The notes beneath the pieces are model-generated. The model saw nothing but the letters and a program-made list of their open reading frames with translations, ran no database searches and was not told the DNA's origin. Shown here piece after piece: positions 47,440 through 61,540 of a stretch of 64,000 bases of DNA (positions are counted from its first letter, which is position 1; each line of letters opens with the position of its first letter). The position numbers and the translations under genes were made by a program. Source of the stretch: Prunus persica (taxonomy: Eukaryota; Streptophyta; Magnoliopsida; Rosales; Rosaceae); assembly GCF_000346465.2 (NCBI RefSeq), contig NC_034013.1, positions 10,569,404 through 10,633,403 of the forward strand, written 5' to 3'.

Positions 47440-48443
47440 CGGGTTTCATTAGCTTTTGATTGCGATGGATTTTTTAAACCAGTTTTGATATTTGAGCAGT
47501 TTCTTTGTTAGGATATGTTGAGTGTGGCCTAATGATTTGTGGGTAATTTATGTAGTATTTATGACTATATAGCATACGAGAGCAATTCCATGTGGTTCTT
47601 TGAGTACAAACATGCCTGTATTTTCAGACTATCATTTGTAAGGTCTGAAACTTGGAAAGGAATGCACGAATTTGCTGAGGGACAAAAAAGGCTTCTTGAA
47701 TGCAGCAAGACAAAATTCAACACAACTCTAATCTAATAGACAAACAGAGGAATTCCAACTGAGACAAATACCTAGTTATTAAAGAAACATAAAATCAAAC
47801 ATTAGCGAAGTTGCCTTAAAGATAAGAACATAAAATTAAACTTTGTATGAAATCGCATACGTCTCTCCACATACAGATTCAAAAAAGAGTTTGACATCAG
47901 CTTGAGCAACTTGGGCCACATCAAATACCAAGAATCAAATATAAGCTTCATAAAACACCTATAATTCCTCAAATTCATCAAAGAACTTTCAATTTTGTTG
48001 AGCGAGGAAGAGAATAGAAGCCACTTACAGGAAAACGAATTGGAGTGTGGGTGGGTGTTTTTTTTTTTTTTTCAAATATTAATTTGACTGCATTTTCATT
48101 TATTCAGTCCTAAAGCTTTTTTCTTTTTTAAGGAGGGCATGGGGAGAAAAATGGAGTGCGAAAATCACTCAACAATAAATCCGCATCTGAAACTGAAATG
48201 CATCATCATCATTCACAGGAAGAGACAATTTGATAAGATGAACAGAAGCAACAAAATCATGGAACATACTTGATTAGCAACTTAGTTTACTGTAACCTCA
48301 GGTATACAAAGAGATATTGTCCTGCATGAATCCTTAAGTTCCCTCCTCTCCAATTACAAACATTTACAAGGAACAAAAAGTAAGTCAAAGGCAGAGTATT
48401 ACAGTCGTATATTTCTTCTTTACAGTGTGTTAATTTTACTCAT
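47440..48443. other. Convergent intergenic region
   Basis: It holds the 3' flanks of NOB1 (plus) and the receptor kinase gene (minus). A poly(T) run is at 48060-48073. No gene is seen. Confidence 0.5.
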
Positions 48444-51400
48444 TTATGATGAAAGTGCAAGCTCGGCCCATGCCAAAGAAGATGCCTTGAGCTCAATAGA
48501 CACCGATGTGTCGATTCTGCTCTCCAACATGGTGCATATTTCCTGCATGGAAGGCCGCTTCGTGGGCTCTGGATGGGTGCAAAGATTCACCACATCACAT
48601 AAAACTTTGAGGTCGTCGTAACTGAAATGTTTCAGTTCAGGATCCACCACATAAGGCATCACATCTGGCAACTCAAGATAGTCTTTGGCCTGCAGAAGAG
48701 AAAAGTCTAAGTTTGTGGTGCACAACTAGCTTAAACTACAGTTCTCAGTTTACCTCGGGAGCAAATTTGACAAACATTACACGTCCAGAAACTTACTTAC
48801 CCATTCTATCAAGCACCCTTTGTCCTTGCAGTAGGGAGGCCTACCACTGATTATTTCGAGCAAAAGTATGCCAAAAGCATAAACATTGCCTTTAACATCC
48901 AGGTGGCGTGCTTCCATAGAATTTGGAAGAACACAAATAGCACCTTGGCTGCTAATAGAGCCTGAGTTCTTTTCTGACCTCGCCAGAATTGTCTTCCAAC
49001 TCTCAAAATCTACCAGCTACAGTTGAAACCAAGAGTGTTAATCTTATAGCCAGTGACTCTTATTCTCAGTCACAAAGATTTATGGAATTTTCATATCTCT
49101 GAAATGATGTTTCAGCAAGTAAAAGAACAAAATGAGAGTTGAGAAATTTGGGAAGTTTTATGGCATACCTTGGGTAAAAAATCTTCTGTAAGATATACAG
49201 CACTAGAATTTAACTCGGATATGGTAAATGGTGGCTCAAGCTCTGTGTGAAAATACTTAAGTCCCCGAGCAATTCCTATAACAATTTTCATGCGCCGTGT
49301 CCAACTTAACTGGCATCCTTCTCCATCTGCAGCAAAATAAATTCTGGTTAGACCTCACGAGCCCTTTTATAGCAATTAAATGTGGTTAAAAGAAAAGAAC
49401 TTCACTCACAATGGAGGTGCTCATACAGTGTCCCATTTGAAGCATATTCAAAAACCAGCATCCTCGTAAATGGGGTGCTCTCACTACAATACCCCAGTAA
49501 TTTTGCTGCGTTCTCGTGATTTAATCTTGCCAAATCTGTCACCTCTCTCTGAAAATAGAGTTCAAGATAGCCCGTCCAATGCTCCTCCTTAATGCAAAGG
49601 GATATCACAGCAATCTCAGGCCCACCTTTCATCGTGCCTTTGTAAACCAAACTATCAGGTGAGGAGCCAATAATGTTGCTAAAGTCTTCACAGGCTACCT
49701 CAAGCTCTTGTCTGTTGAATCTGACAACGTCTTTCAACATCTCGGAATCTGTATAAAACCGCTAACCAAATTAGCCACTGTTGTCTTTCCATGAGCAGTT
49801 AAAATTCAATTGCACTGAGGCAGATGCAATAAGTAACAAACCTATGTAGACTGCAATATGATCTTTTTCACTTGCTGATTTCTTCCAAGGAATTATGATA
49901 GAAGATTTGCTATTGCATCTCTGAAGAGCAGTGAAAACAGCAACAAGAAAGAGAGAACAGACCATGGTTCCAGTCACTATTTCCAGAGCCAACAGCCAGG
50001 CAGGTTTTGAAGTCTCCTGGTGTTTGGGGACATCTTTAGCAGGTTTGTTCTTAGGATTAACTCCTGGATGTCCTTTAGAGGGTGGCGCACCAGCTACAAA
50101 GAACCGACAAAAGAAAAGGTCACTAACTACAACACAACAATCAGTATTATAAAAATCAACGAACATTGAGTTGAGAAACGTTCAAAATACATATTCAGTT
50201 AAAATGCGATTAAAAACATTAAATAGCCACAAATAAGCAACTCCAGCATCATTAAATTGAAATTGGGATGCTCACTCAGAAAGGAGCATATGAATATTTG
50301 TTCACCCTTTTTGTGTTGGTTATCCATTTAAAAAGTTTCTTGCAACCACTAAGCATGTATAACCCTAGACAGTTCATCGACTTAAATCACACAATTATGT
50401 CATGCATACCACATAGTTCTACAGGACGCTGTTTGGGATCCTCTTTTTGGAGACAATTTCCTTGAAAACTTGACCTGCAAGCAATAACGTAAGTAAATGA
50501 AGGTGCACAAGTTGCATACAATCAAAGGATAACTTAGGCAATTTTCAAAACACGCATGCAACACAAATAAGAGATTACACTATTACTTGACAGTTGACAC
50601 AAACATGAAAATAACACAACCCACTAACTAGAATTATAAATGGATCAGATTTAGTTACAAATATGAATAACACAATTTTGACACAACAAACTTGTTAATC
50701 TTGCAGAAAAAAATTTGGACCTTCTACATTTGTTGATATGGGAATGTAATGTACACGCAATGATTTTGGTTTAGAGATAAGAGGGGTCCTAGTTTTGAGT
50801 ATTTGTCGTGTTCATATCATAAGATGTGACACTACAAATACACAGTTTAGGGTTGATTAATGCTGGACATGAACACAAAATGATTCAACCTAAACATCAC
50901 TCTTGGTTAGGAAAGTACCTGGGAAGATACTCCAAGCACTTAGGTATGTTACCAACAAAGAAGTTGAATGAGAAATCTGCAACTTTTAACTGAGATGATC
51001 GACAAAGGCCCGTTAAGTTTGAGTTTGAGGCGTACCTGAAGCAGAAACGAACTATGAAAAACAAAATTCCAGAAATAAAATCCTGATTTTTTTCTATCTT
51101 CAATGCTATTTTTAGCTTAAATGCATCTGTGTCAGTGTAAATACAAAGCTGCAGGAACTGTTCAAACACTTCAGCACTGTGCTACGTACATTCCATGGAG
51201 GTTAGAAGGTAATTTTGTATAGCTATTGGCAGGAAGAGTTCCTCGAAGCTTATTCCTATCCAAATGAAGTTCCTCAAGGTATGCCAAATTGCCAAGTTCA
51301 GGAGGTAGCCTACCGGACAACCCATTTGACTGAAGATTTCTGCAACAAAAGTAGTAATTCCCACTATAAGAGAAATCCCAAACAACCCAAAAATTAAAGT

Positions 51401-52575
51401 ATCATTCAGAAAAACGAATATTAAATTCCTAGTACATTTTCACAACACTGGTTAAGTTCCCAAGCTCTGGAGGAATTGGACCAGTGAGTTCATTCATCCC
51501 CAAATCCAAGATCCTGAGGTATTTTAACAAGCCCAGGTCTTTAGGTATTATCCCAAGCAGCTTGTTCCCATGCAAAATTCTATAAAACAGAAAGAAAAGT
51601 AATCAAGCTTCAGCCAAATTAGATTGAAGTTAAGAAAATAGAATTTCAGAATCAGTGTGGTGGGTGAAGCATACAGTTCTTGCAAGAAGCTGAGTTGACC
51701 CAAGTCTGGTACAAGAAATCCCCTTATTGATGAACCCGAAATGTTACTGCAAAAAAAAAAAAAAAAAAATCCAAAACAAAATGGCAGGACATGTTACAAC
51801 AAAGTCTGTACCGTTCATTCTAAAACTCCCCTCAAAGGGATGTAATTGTGGAAATATTATACTATAATCTAGCACTAACATAGATAAAGTCATATCTTAC
51901 ATCTTTAGAACATGGTCTCGAGACAGAGAACATGTAATGCCGGTCCATCCACAAGGATCCCCATCCAAGGAATTCCAATTGGACAAAACTAGATGTGGGT
52001 CTTCATATATAGCTTCCTTAAACGTTGTAAGGGCCCAAACTGTGCAAAATCCAGTTTTCACTCAGAGAAAATCTACTAAAACAACAAATGGGCAATTAAA
52101 CAAATAAACATACTAAATCGTGTTCCTGTAATTTTCATATGTAGAGCTAGCTAATCTAGTAAGCCAGCAAAAACATAGTTGAACATTTCAACCAAACTAT
52201 CAATACGGTTATATAGTGATTTAAGTAGCACGATCACCCTCACACTACTTCAAGACTCACTCTCGTTGGCTAAGGAAGAAATCAACACAATCTTAACTCC
52301 TATACAATTTTCCATCGACTGTAAAGATAGGAAACTTCTTAGCTATGGTAAAATTTTCTGTCAATTTAACAACACTAAACGCAAGATTGACAATCAAATT
52401 CTTTTGTTCCCCTACACTTGCTTAGCAGCTAAATGGAGATTTGCAGAAATCAAGATCTGAGAAACAGAGTGACTAAACAGAAACACATACCTTCTTTTGA
52501 TGCAAATGATTCACAAGCCACAAAAAGAACCCCAGATACCAAGCACAGAAGCTGAAATGAGGCAAATGTTCTCAT
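48444..52575 (-). CDS. LRR receptor-like pseudokinase, At1g63430-like
   Basis: This is a plasma-membrane receptor of the small group containing At1g63430, At5g41180 and MRH1/MDIS-type proteins. The exons are complement of 52491-52575, 51901-52039, 51675-51746, 51436-51579, 51190-51339, 50919-51035, 50410-50474, 49842-50093, 49410-49748, 49169-49326, 48801-49016 and 48444-48689; phases agree through 660 residues. It has a signal peptide (1-26), the LRR N-cap NWNSLDGDPCGWTGITC, about four LRRs (ILHGNKLLGIIPKDLGLLKY and following), a Cys pair near 230-245, a Pro/Lys-rich linker, a membrane span at about 290-314, and a kinase-like domain at about 350-640. Catalytic motifs are degenerate: no GxGxxG loop (GSSPDSLVYKG), AVISL where the VAIK lysine would be, ISELNSSAVYL for HRDLKxxN, DFES for DFG. 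It is therefore a predicted pseudokinase that signals by scaffolding. The end LAWAELALSS is family-typical. Confidence 0.93.
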
Positions 52576-55500
52576 TTTTCTCTCAGTTTTCTCAACACAA
52601 ACAGAACCAAGAAGAACTCATCTACGCATCACCCAAAGAGAAGAAAACCCAAGCAAAAGGAAAAGGAAAAAGAAACCCAATGGCCTAAAGCTCGGGACTT
52701 TGTGAGAGAATAAAGCCTGCACCAAGTCCAAGATCCTACTAATACTGTAAATCTCCTTCTACTAACTACAATGGGGTTGGCTTAACCAACAAAGAAGAAA
52801 AAGAAATGCTACCCAGAGATGAAAAATATGTTAAATTGTTGAAACAAATACCACTGAGTTCCAAATCCAAGGCTTTGGCAACTACCCACTAAAAAGTCCA
52901 ACACAAATCAGTGGCCAGTGTGGAAACTGAAGCAAAATTTGGAAGCTGAAAGACACCCCACAGACGTAGACTAAAAACTTGGATTCGAAGAGAGGTTTGG
53001 TAATGCTGCTAGTAAAAGCTTTGCCAGAACAAAAAAGCAAAAGAAATGGATAACAAAATCACCCAGAGAGAAAAAGAGAGAGAGAATATTTTCTTTAAAA
53101 ATGGCGGTTCCAATTTTCTTTTTCTTTTTTTGTTCTCTGCTTTTTTTTGTTTGGCTTTTGATTAGTGGGTTTTGATGTCGTGGAAGTTTTGGATCTTCGT
53201 TGTTGCCAACTGCTAAAATTTTGTGCTAACACTTGACAGTTGACAGGGGCTGCTCACTGGTAAATTCGAGTATACGATATATCGGTCCCCGAGACATCCG
53301 AACTGAATATCTCGCCCTATGTTATATGGTGTGATGCGCGCACTGTAAGAAGGTAGGCTACATGGATCAGATCGACGCGGTTTTGGATCGGACGGATAGG
53401 ATTCCGAATCCGCTCAAAGGTGGGCCCAAGTTGCTGATTTTTCCTTTAAATATAATTGGAATTTGGTTGTTACACTAGCTTTTTAAAATTAAATGATCGA
53501 CGACATTTATAAAAATAATGAACACAAAAAATGGTTGACCACCCAATAATAAAAGATCAAAATAAAAATTGTTGACCCCATTGGTTGGCTGGATTTGCTG
53601 TATGTGTTTCTAACCTAGAGAGAGTAATTAATTATTATTATTTTTAAATAAAGGAAGCAGCTAAGAAGGAGAGGAGAGTATCATTAAAAATATTTTTTTA
53701 GAAATTAAAAAAAATTATTAATTTTTTAAATGCTTTTTAAAGTAAAAATATATATAAAAATTGAGGGCTTAAAAAACAAACAGCAAATCATTGCAACTTA
53801 TTTTCCTAACGCGCAATGCGACCTATTTGCATGTACCACGTGAAAAATATATATCTAATAAAAAACACATATCTTTCAGTTTATATTAACATTCACCATT
53901 GTCTTCAATAAGTTTTTTTTTACTTGTTACACATTTGTTTATTATTCCACTATTTAATAATGAGCCTTTTTTCTATCAAGGAGAGTGTTGAACTTAATTT
54001 TTATTTTTTGGTGATGGAAAATCAAGACAAGCATTTATTTCGTTAAGATTTTTTGGTTGTTGCTAAAGTTAGAAAAGAAGAAGAGGTTTTTTTTACACAC
54101 GCTATTAAAATGTTATAGGAATTCAAATACGAAACCGTTGGTATGCAAATTCAATGTTATTTTCATTAGGCTAAACTCCGTTAGCATTTATTCCATTGAG
54201 TTTGATTTCCTATAAATTCCTATCCTAGTATGAGAATGAGGGAGTGAAGCATGTAATAAATGGAAGGATAGGCTGGTAAAATTACTTAATTTAGCAAAAA
54301 GAGCACCTTCCGGTATTTGCGGCAGCAATCATGTGCCTTTAATCTCAGAATCACATCACTGCACCACTTCGCCCTTAATTATTAGCACACGATACGACGT
54401 GCCTGCTCTTGTCGTTTAATAATGTCTTAATTTTTCGTGAAAATCTCGTGAGACAAGCCGTGAGTCTCTCTGTGACTTGTTTTAGCCTTTTTTTTTTTCT
54501 TTTTTTTCTGACCAAAGTTAGGAAGGGGATGGGAAAACTCACACACGTGGGTACTATAAAGACTTAAATCCAAAACCACTTGGAAGCAAATCAAAGACGT
54601 CAATCCAACTAACACCCCATTAATTTTAGCCTTGTTCTTTGACATGTATAGTTTTTGGTCATGGTCAGTTTCACTTTTACCTTCTCTAAATAGTAAAATC
54701 AATGCCCCAACCTTTATTTTGTTCTTCAAATTCTATTACATGGAAAAAAAAAAGACAAAAAAAAGTTTGGTTCTAAAACATTTTCCAAGTAATTTACTTT
54801 GTCATTTGTGCTACTTTTTTTTTTCCTTTGGCCACCTCTGTGATGCTTTATTATTTATTAAACCCTAATTGTAGTATTGTTTTGAGTTTAAGGTAAGTTA
54901 CACTTGAGACTTACAAGCATTAGCATCCAATGGTGGACCCACTTCAAGTCTTAAGGCCGGAGGGTCATGGCTCCAAAAGCTTTTAAAACTCCACTAAACA
55001 TAGGGAAGTAATGTAAAGGAATACTTCCACATCTTTTATTTGTGTTTCATGTTTTGGCTCTCCCTCACTTATTCTTGGCATCAAAAGAGGAGTGAAGCTC
55101 CAAATCCAATAGCCCTTTTGTTTACTTTTTGTTTGTCAAGACAAATATTGATCATGAAATTCAAATATGTTTGTTGACTATGAACGAGTAATTATAGTTA
55201 TTTATTGACTCTTGTATTTTCGACAATATTTCTTTCATTGATAGACCGTCATACGTAAATCACGTCTCTATTCAAACATGTGATGTTGCCAAGTGAGTTC
55301 AAGTTCAAGTTTACAATACGCCTTGGACTATAAAAATTTCAAATTGACGTCAATGTAAAAATTAATTAAAACCAATCATTTGAACAATAGTAGTACTGAT
55401 ATTAATGTTACCATACGGCCATTGACTCATGGCATGCCTGCACCCTTCTTCCTATTTGGACTTTAATTTTTGTTTTTCTCCTTCCTTCCGACTGTATTTT

Positions 55501-56448
55501 TATGCGTCTGCCGTCTCATTCATTATCAAAACACCTACAAACAAGGGCAGTCAAGTCATTTGCCCATCCTTTGAGTTCTTTTTTATCTTCTTAATTAGAT
55601 GAGAAAAAAGTCATCTTTGAAATAATTAAATAAATAAAAAGAGGCCAAAGAGATTGAAACTTCTTCTGAAGTTAACCAACATCCAGTTGTTCTCCATCAC
55701 CCTACAGCATGTGATCCATCAAAATATTCAAAGGTTTTGAAATACACCAACCAACCCCCACTCGGTTTCCTTTCTCTCTCTAGATTGTCTTTTTTGAATA
55801 TTAAGAATCGACAAACATCTAATTAATATTGGTGCATCTAGTAAACTTTACTAATAATGTATAAATAAAAATAATAATAATTGCACATGATTAAAAAAAC
55901 AAGTTGTTAAATATGTGGACCAAATATTTATTTATTTATTAATATTCCAGTTGCTTGCAGCTTATATTATTATGATATTCTATGATTGCCTTTTATGTTT
56001 TGGCTTTGATGAGAGTCATCTTCTTTTATCGTCCAATTTGGATGTGACATAAGATCTGGACATTGTTTAAGCATCAAGGGTCCTCCTCCCATACAAAGCT
56101 TCCAAGCAAGACACTCTAAAAAGGGATTTGAGTAATTTTAAAGGCATGGAGAGAGAGAGAGACAGAGAGAGAGGGGGGAGCCTCATGATTTTGATTTTTG
56201 AATTAAGACACTTGCATAATTGCATTGATCAGAATTCAAAAGTGAACCAAAACCCATTTCATCTTCAACAAACAGGTGTCAAAATGTTACCAAATCAAAC
56301 ATGATCAGGCACTAAGAAGTGAAAGAGTCAACAGACTTTCGACAAAGCCCTCACATTTCATATAGAACTTAGGACAAGGTGGGCCCTCCAGAGCTTGGAT
56401 TTTTTTCTTCCTTCCAAAGTAGGAGAGACACTCGGAGGAAAAACACTT
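52576..56448. other. Long intergenic region
   Basis: The first 700 bases should hold the receptor-kinase leader and promoter (minus strand). The rest is AT-rich with poly(T) and short ATTT repeats. A GA-rich stretch lies at 56150-56180. No coding region, miRNA precursor or transposon end could be supported. Confidence 0.45.
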
Positions 56449-56579
56449 CGTTGCAACGGGTATAGTACTATTTTACTATCTCTTCTAATTAATAATATTA
56501 TGATATACGTGATAAATTTTTTACGGAGCATAGTGTTATTGACGGAAGATAATAAAATAGTGTTATCTCTGTTACAACC
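56449..56579. mobile_element. MITE family D, near-palindromic, about 131 bp
   Basis: The left arm GTTGCAACGGGTATAGTACT with ATTTTACTATCT is inverted at the right (AGATAATAAAATAGTGTTAT and CTCTGTTACAACC). Half-copies occur at about 36496-36565 (GGGAATAACACTGTTTTATT) and 29839-29905 (GGGAATAGCACTGTTTGCC). Confidence 0.7.
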
Positions 56580-59076
56580 AAATTTTCACCCAAAATAGAG
56601 CTAGGGTTTTCCTCTCTATGATGGTTTTGCAATTAAATTGGTTCCCTCAACACCACCATACCACATCATTTCATCTTTTTCTTTCTAACTTTCTCTTCTG
56701 ATTTTATCCATTTTTCTGATCTGAATTTGGACATTGTGAAGATTAAAAACATATTTAAATGCCAAAGCTTAAGTTGATGAACTCAGCCAGCAAAATGGGA
56801 CAAAAAATCTGAAAATAAAATAAAATTTTGGGACTTGTTTAAAATTATTAATCCTGAAAATTTTGGAACAATAACTATTTTGTATGAGTTAGTTTTTGGG
56901 TTAACGATAGGGTACGAGATTATCTGTCTTCATCAAAGTGGATATAAGAGGAAGAACGTTCAACGTTTGGTTAAACTTTAGAAAGCAAGAAGAGCTCCTT
57001 CCTTGGGTTGGGTTGGTAGCGACCATCAAGGTAGCGTACATAAACAGCTTGCAGGTGGTTCCACCAATACATAAAATATGAAAGTGACTTTACATTGAAA
57101 AGATATTAATCTACCCAAAAACAAATAGAGGTGTACATTATGTAAAAAGTAGCTATTTGGACCACCTCAATTTATCATTGAGTGAAATATCTCTCTCTAT
57201 TAGACTTAAGAATCATAAGTTTCGTCAACGGGGTCTAGACCGTCTAGTCGAGTGAAAAAGTACGAACAGTGGTAATATTTATACTTGGGGCGTTAATACG
57301 TGTGTTTCAAGTAGTATTTTTGTTTAGAGTGGTAGTGTTGCGCTTGGAATAGTAATGTATTTGTTTGAAGACCTAAACTATCATTCCTAGAGATAAGAGA
57401 GCAATGCACTAATTGAACGATGTGAAACTGCGTTCGCACTGAGTACTGCAGCCAAAAAAACCGGTTAATAATGGCAATTCCTGGCGAATTACTTGAGTGT
57501 TGGCAAAGCAATTAACATTTTTAAACCACGACTTGTGATCCTTTGGCCACCTAATTGATATTTTGAGTATTTGAAGAACAAAAGCAATCGCTGCATACAA
57601 ATATTATGTGTATTTTAGTTCTCCATGGCAATGTGACGTGTGATTTTTCATCTTCATGTACGTGGAAACAAATATATGTGTGGTGCACCAAAGCTGCTCC
57701 TGTCGCTTCGTTATTAATGTGTGAATTTAATGTAGAGAGACTGTCAAATCCACATGTCAATGTCCCCAACCACAATTTCTTCACCCCACCCTCTGAACCA
57801 GAATTCAGAGCAGGAAGAAGACGACATCTCTCAACCATTCTTCAAACTTCATATACATACGGTTCTTGGGGGCAAAGATATATTCATATTGGTTCCTGAT
57901 TGGCTAAACACAGAATTTTAATCTGATGGCTCTGGCTTTTTAATAGAGAAACCACCACAATTGGCCCATGAATACGACATTGATGCATTAGTAAAAAATT
58001 CTGAACCACAAAAACATGAGACTGGAACCATTATAAGTTCGAGTCTCAAGTTCAAATCTCATGGACGGCAGTTGTTGTATCCGGAAAGAAAAAAAAAACA
58101 TTGTACAAGACTGAACAATGGCTTCCACACCAAGTTATTTAGCAAAAGTTTGTCCTTCTAGGGTCCGATTTAACTCATTAATTTTTGGACCATTCACATC
58201 TCAGTGGTCCCAAATGCTGGTAAATAAGTTAGCTCATTTAATTGTTAGCGGTGCTCTGCTTAACCATAGTACATCAACTTGCCTAGTTTGCCAAGCCATA
58301 TGGTACAGTGGATCAATTAATAGCATACTGATCGCTGAAATATCACAAATTGCTACAGAAACAATGGAACTGCTAGAATTCGATGCCTTTCGTGTCTTTC
58401 CTTTCCCCGTATTAAATGTAAGAACTGAGAAAAAAATCTAGCAAAGAAATTCTTACCACCTAGAAAGTTTGTCAATAAGTCTTCAAATTTTATTTGGTTT
58501 TTATAAATCCTTTCATCCATACCATGAAAGTGAAGGAGTGAGTTTGATTTGGTGTTTGTTTTTGTTTCTCCAAATTTCATTGGGCCAAGCTCAAGCGAGC
58601 TAGACCTTGCTTTTAGCTTCTTGACAGTAAATTCACACTTGGCCCATGAATATAACCTAAGGATTTTCTCCAAACTGTGACTATATATAACAAGCTTTTT
58701 TTTTCCTTTCCGTCCTCAACTTTATAGGGCAAGGATTGCATTCAAGCATATATACTAAATCTCTCAAAAGTTAGCCCTATAAATTCCTATCCGAGTCTTG
58801 CCTATTTAAGGAATATAGAGGAGGTATGCGTCCTCTCGGCCACCTTGACTAATCACAGATCAGCTTGAAAGTACCCCACATCCCCCCATCGGTTTATTAT
58901 GAAGAGAAGAATCAAATGGATTGAACAGGAAGTTCTTAGCAATTTTTCCCTCCTATGCCTATGGCTAAAACAAACAATGAGTGAAATAAGTGTATACTAA
59001 AAGAGGACAGCTTGTAAAATGTCTCAAGGTATCAAAGGAAAGAGAGAGTTCACAGACAGACAAGAACAAAGTTACA
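56580..59076. other. Intergenic, nothing firmly recognised
   Basis: Unique-looking AT-rich DNA. A possible old SINE is near 58000-58105 (GTTCGAGTCTC and GTTCAAATCTC, then an A-rich tail), without a clear target duplication. The region next to 59076 is the 3' flank of the serine racemase gene. Confidence 0.4.
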
Positions 59077-61054
59077 TCATTTTCTGTAGGCATCCCATAA
59101 GATGCCTAGATCTACATTACCTCCAGAAAGTATAATTCCTATGTTGCTGCAATCCTTCCAAGCAGAGTTTTTCTTGAAACTATCGGACAATACAGCAGCA
59201 AGGCCTATTGCTCCGCTAGGTTCTACTGCAACCTTCAGAATCTCATAACAGAGTTTCATGGCGTGTATTATCTCCTTGTCCTCCACGGTTATGATGCCAT
59301 CGACAAGATCTCTTACTACGGGCCTGAGTGCAGTGAAAGAAAGATTGAGTTACTTGAGGCAAATTGCCAAAAACATGTAAAAGCTCATTTGATATTGAGC
59401 TAGGCAAGATAAATACCATTTAGATAAAATGAGATTTTCCTTTACCAGGTAAGATCTCCAAGAAAAGCTCGAAGACCATCTGCTACAGTGTTGGTCTCGG
59501 GCAATGTTATTATCCTCCCAGCTGCTTTGGATTGAGCTGCATCGTTGGCTCCCTCAGGCTCAGCAGCTAAAACTCGAATTGCAGGGTTGATGGACTTGGC
59601 AGCCAAAGCCACACCTGATATCAAGCCACCTCCTACACACCCACCCACAAACACACATATATCAACGCCAGAAAACAAAGCTCAGAAGTCAACACATAAA
59701 TGTGAAGGAACAATAGTGAACTAATTTTAAAAATGATGATTAAATGTAACTGAACCAACCACTTATGGGAACTATAATAGTGTCTAACTGTGGAACTTGT
59801 TGCTCCAGAAGCTCCAATGATATGGTACCCTGCCCACTGCAAGAACATTTAAACATGCCATAAAGGCCCTAACTCCATTAGGTATGCTAATGAATGGTAC
59901 TGTCCTCACATTACTTTAATAGGAACTATGATATTGTAAAACAGTATCTAATGCATTCACCTACAAGGAAGAAGTTTCGTTAATACATCTGAATTGTTTA
60001 AGTATTATGAATTAGGCTAGGTAATACTAATCAAGGAGTAGCCGAGGTGATATTATATATCACCATAAAATTCAAGGCAGCATCTATGATTGTATTTTCA
60101 AGAAAATATGGTAACCATGACACACATATCGATCAACAGTTTACAACTCATAATATGATTTCGGTTTGGTCATTCTTTAGTAAACACACGCACACCCTCA
60201 CTGTAAAGCAACCTTTTTATGTAGTCTTATTTTGTGTCAACACAGTAGACTCTGAAGACACATCCTAAGTTTCAATAATATTGATACAAAACAAGGTCAT
60301 CTTTATGCAAAAGATTTCTACTCTTCCCTCATCAAGGGCCAAAATTCCAAACATATGCAGTTAAAACAAATGAAAGTTGCATGTGTACCTTATTATGCGC
60401 CTATCGTTATAAGGATGTAGAAGAACTGCGCCAGTTTCTTGCAACACCTTGACTGCGGTACTTTCCCTTGACTGCATTGTGGGCTCACTCCAGATAACCT
60501 GACCACCGTAACGAATGACATTCTCAACTTTGCATTTCGGAGCATTTTTTGGTATAACTATATATGCAGGGATTCCACGTAGTTTTGCAGCCAAAGACAA
60601 TGCTGCAGCATGGTTACCACTGAATTTGGAGGACAATATCAGGTGGTAATCCCACAAACTGGTCAAAGGAAATACCCACGAAAGACAAATGAGCTGAAAG
60701 CAAACCTGCTGTGTGTTACAACCCCTTTAACAGCCTGATCATCATCGAGTGAAAATACAGCATTGCAAGCGCCTCTGAATTTGAAAGCACCACTGCATAG
60801 CCACATAATAAGAAGTCTTACTGGCTGAGGAAAACTAAATGAAGTCCAAAACAATCTAGGAAAGAAGTAAACACTAACCCCTTTTGAAAACATTCACATT
60901 TGAAAAACAGCTGCCTTCCTGCAAGAGCATTCAAAGATTCAGAGGACAAGACAGGAGTTTGGTGTATGAATGGCTTGATGCGTGCTTGTGCTTCCCTTAT
61001 AGAGGAAATATCAGCAGCATATTTTACCTCCCTCATTTGACTCTCTGCTTCCAT
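59077..61054 (-). CDS. SR: Serine racemase (PLP fold-type II)
   Basis: The enzyme interconverts L- and D-serine and can dehydrate serine to pyruvate, using pyridoxal phosphate. The exons are complement of 60879-61054, 60706-60792, 60389-60619, 59760-59836, 59446-59632 and 59077-59323; phases agree, 334 residues. The PLP lysine is Lys63 in GGAFKFRGACNA. Cofactor-binding SSGNHAAALSLAAK and the glycine loop PISGGGLISGVALAAKS follow, with SGGNVDLGILWDAYRK at the end. Overall similarity to Arabidopsis serine racemase is high along the whole length. The ATG at 61054 directly follows an acceptor (TTATAAAG), so the leader is split: a donor GTAAGTCC at about 61452 ends an upstream leader exon (about 61453-61540). 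Threonine dehydratase is the nearest alternative, but the length and lack of a regulatory domain favour racemase. Confidence 0.94.
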
Positions 61055-61452
61055 CTTTATAACCAATAAAAAAAACTTGATTTTTTTAACTGGGTAAGAA
61101 ACAATCACACTGAACTTTTAGCAACACCTTCAACAATCTAAGAATTTAAAGAGAGATTCAAAAGTTCTCATAAATCAATCAGAACAAGTTTAAATTTTGA
61201 AGAATATGAAATGAGCTAAAATGAATCACACCCATTAATTCCTGGGTGTTAAAGATTATGCTTTAAAGCCTCTTTCTCAATCTTACTTTCTACAAATCAC
61301 TTCAATTTTACTGTAGCAGTGAAGTGTTCAATGGGTTTTTGCATTTTCATCAAAATCTGGAGCAGAAGTAATTATATAGAATTCGATAATTCATCAAAGA
61401 GAGAAGACACAAGAAAAGAACTTTTGAGAGTTTCAACTTTCAAGGACTTACA

Positions 61453-61540
61453 CTGCCGAGCGAATAACCAAAACGCCTAATTTCCCAGCTGATTTTTTTT
61501 CTTCTGCTCCGCTATTTTCCCAGTCAGCAACGGCCAACGG
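61453..61540 (-). other. Non-coding leader exon of serine racemase (likely)
   Basis: A minus-strand donor CAGTGTAAGTCC at 61445-61456 would splice to the acceptor immediately before the ATG at 61054, giving a leader intron of about 400 bases. The 5' boundary is approximate. Confidence 0.5.

Noticed and set aside
56020..56250. Possible miRNA precursor or leader in the GA-rich region
   Set aside because: No known mature miRNA sequence and no hairpin arms were found by eye.
57230..57400. Similarity to 7930-8040 (GCTTGGA..GGTAGTGT phrases)
   Set aside because: The shared words are short and GT-rich; the order is not consistent enough for a repeat call.
58000..58110. Possible SINE or tRNA-like sequence with GTTCGAGTCTC and an A-rich tail
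   Set aside because: No acceptable A-box or target duplication could be found, and it cannot fold as a tRNA.
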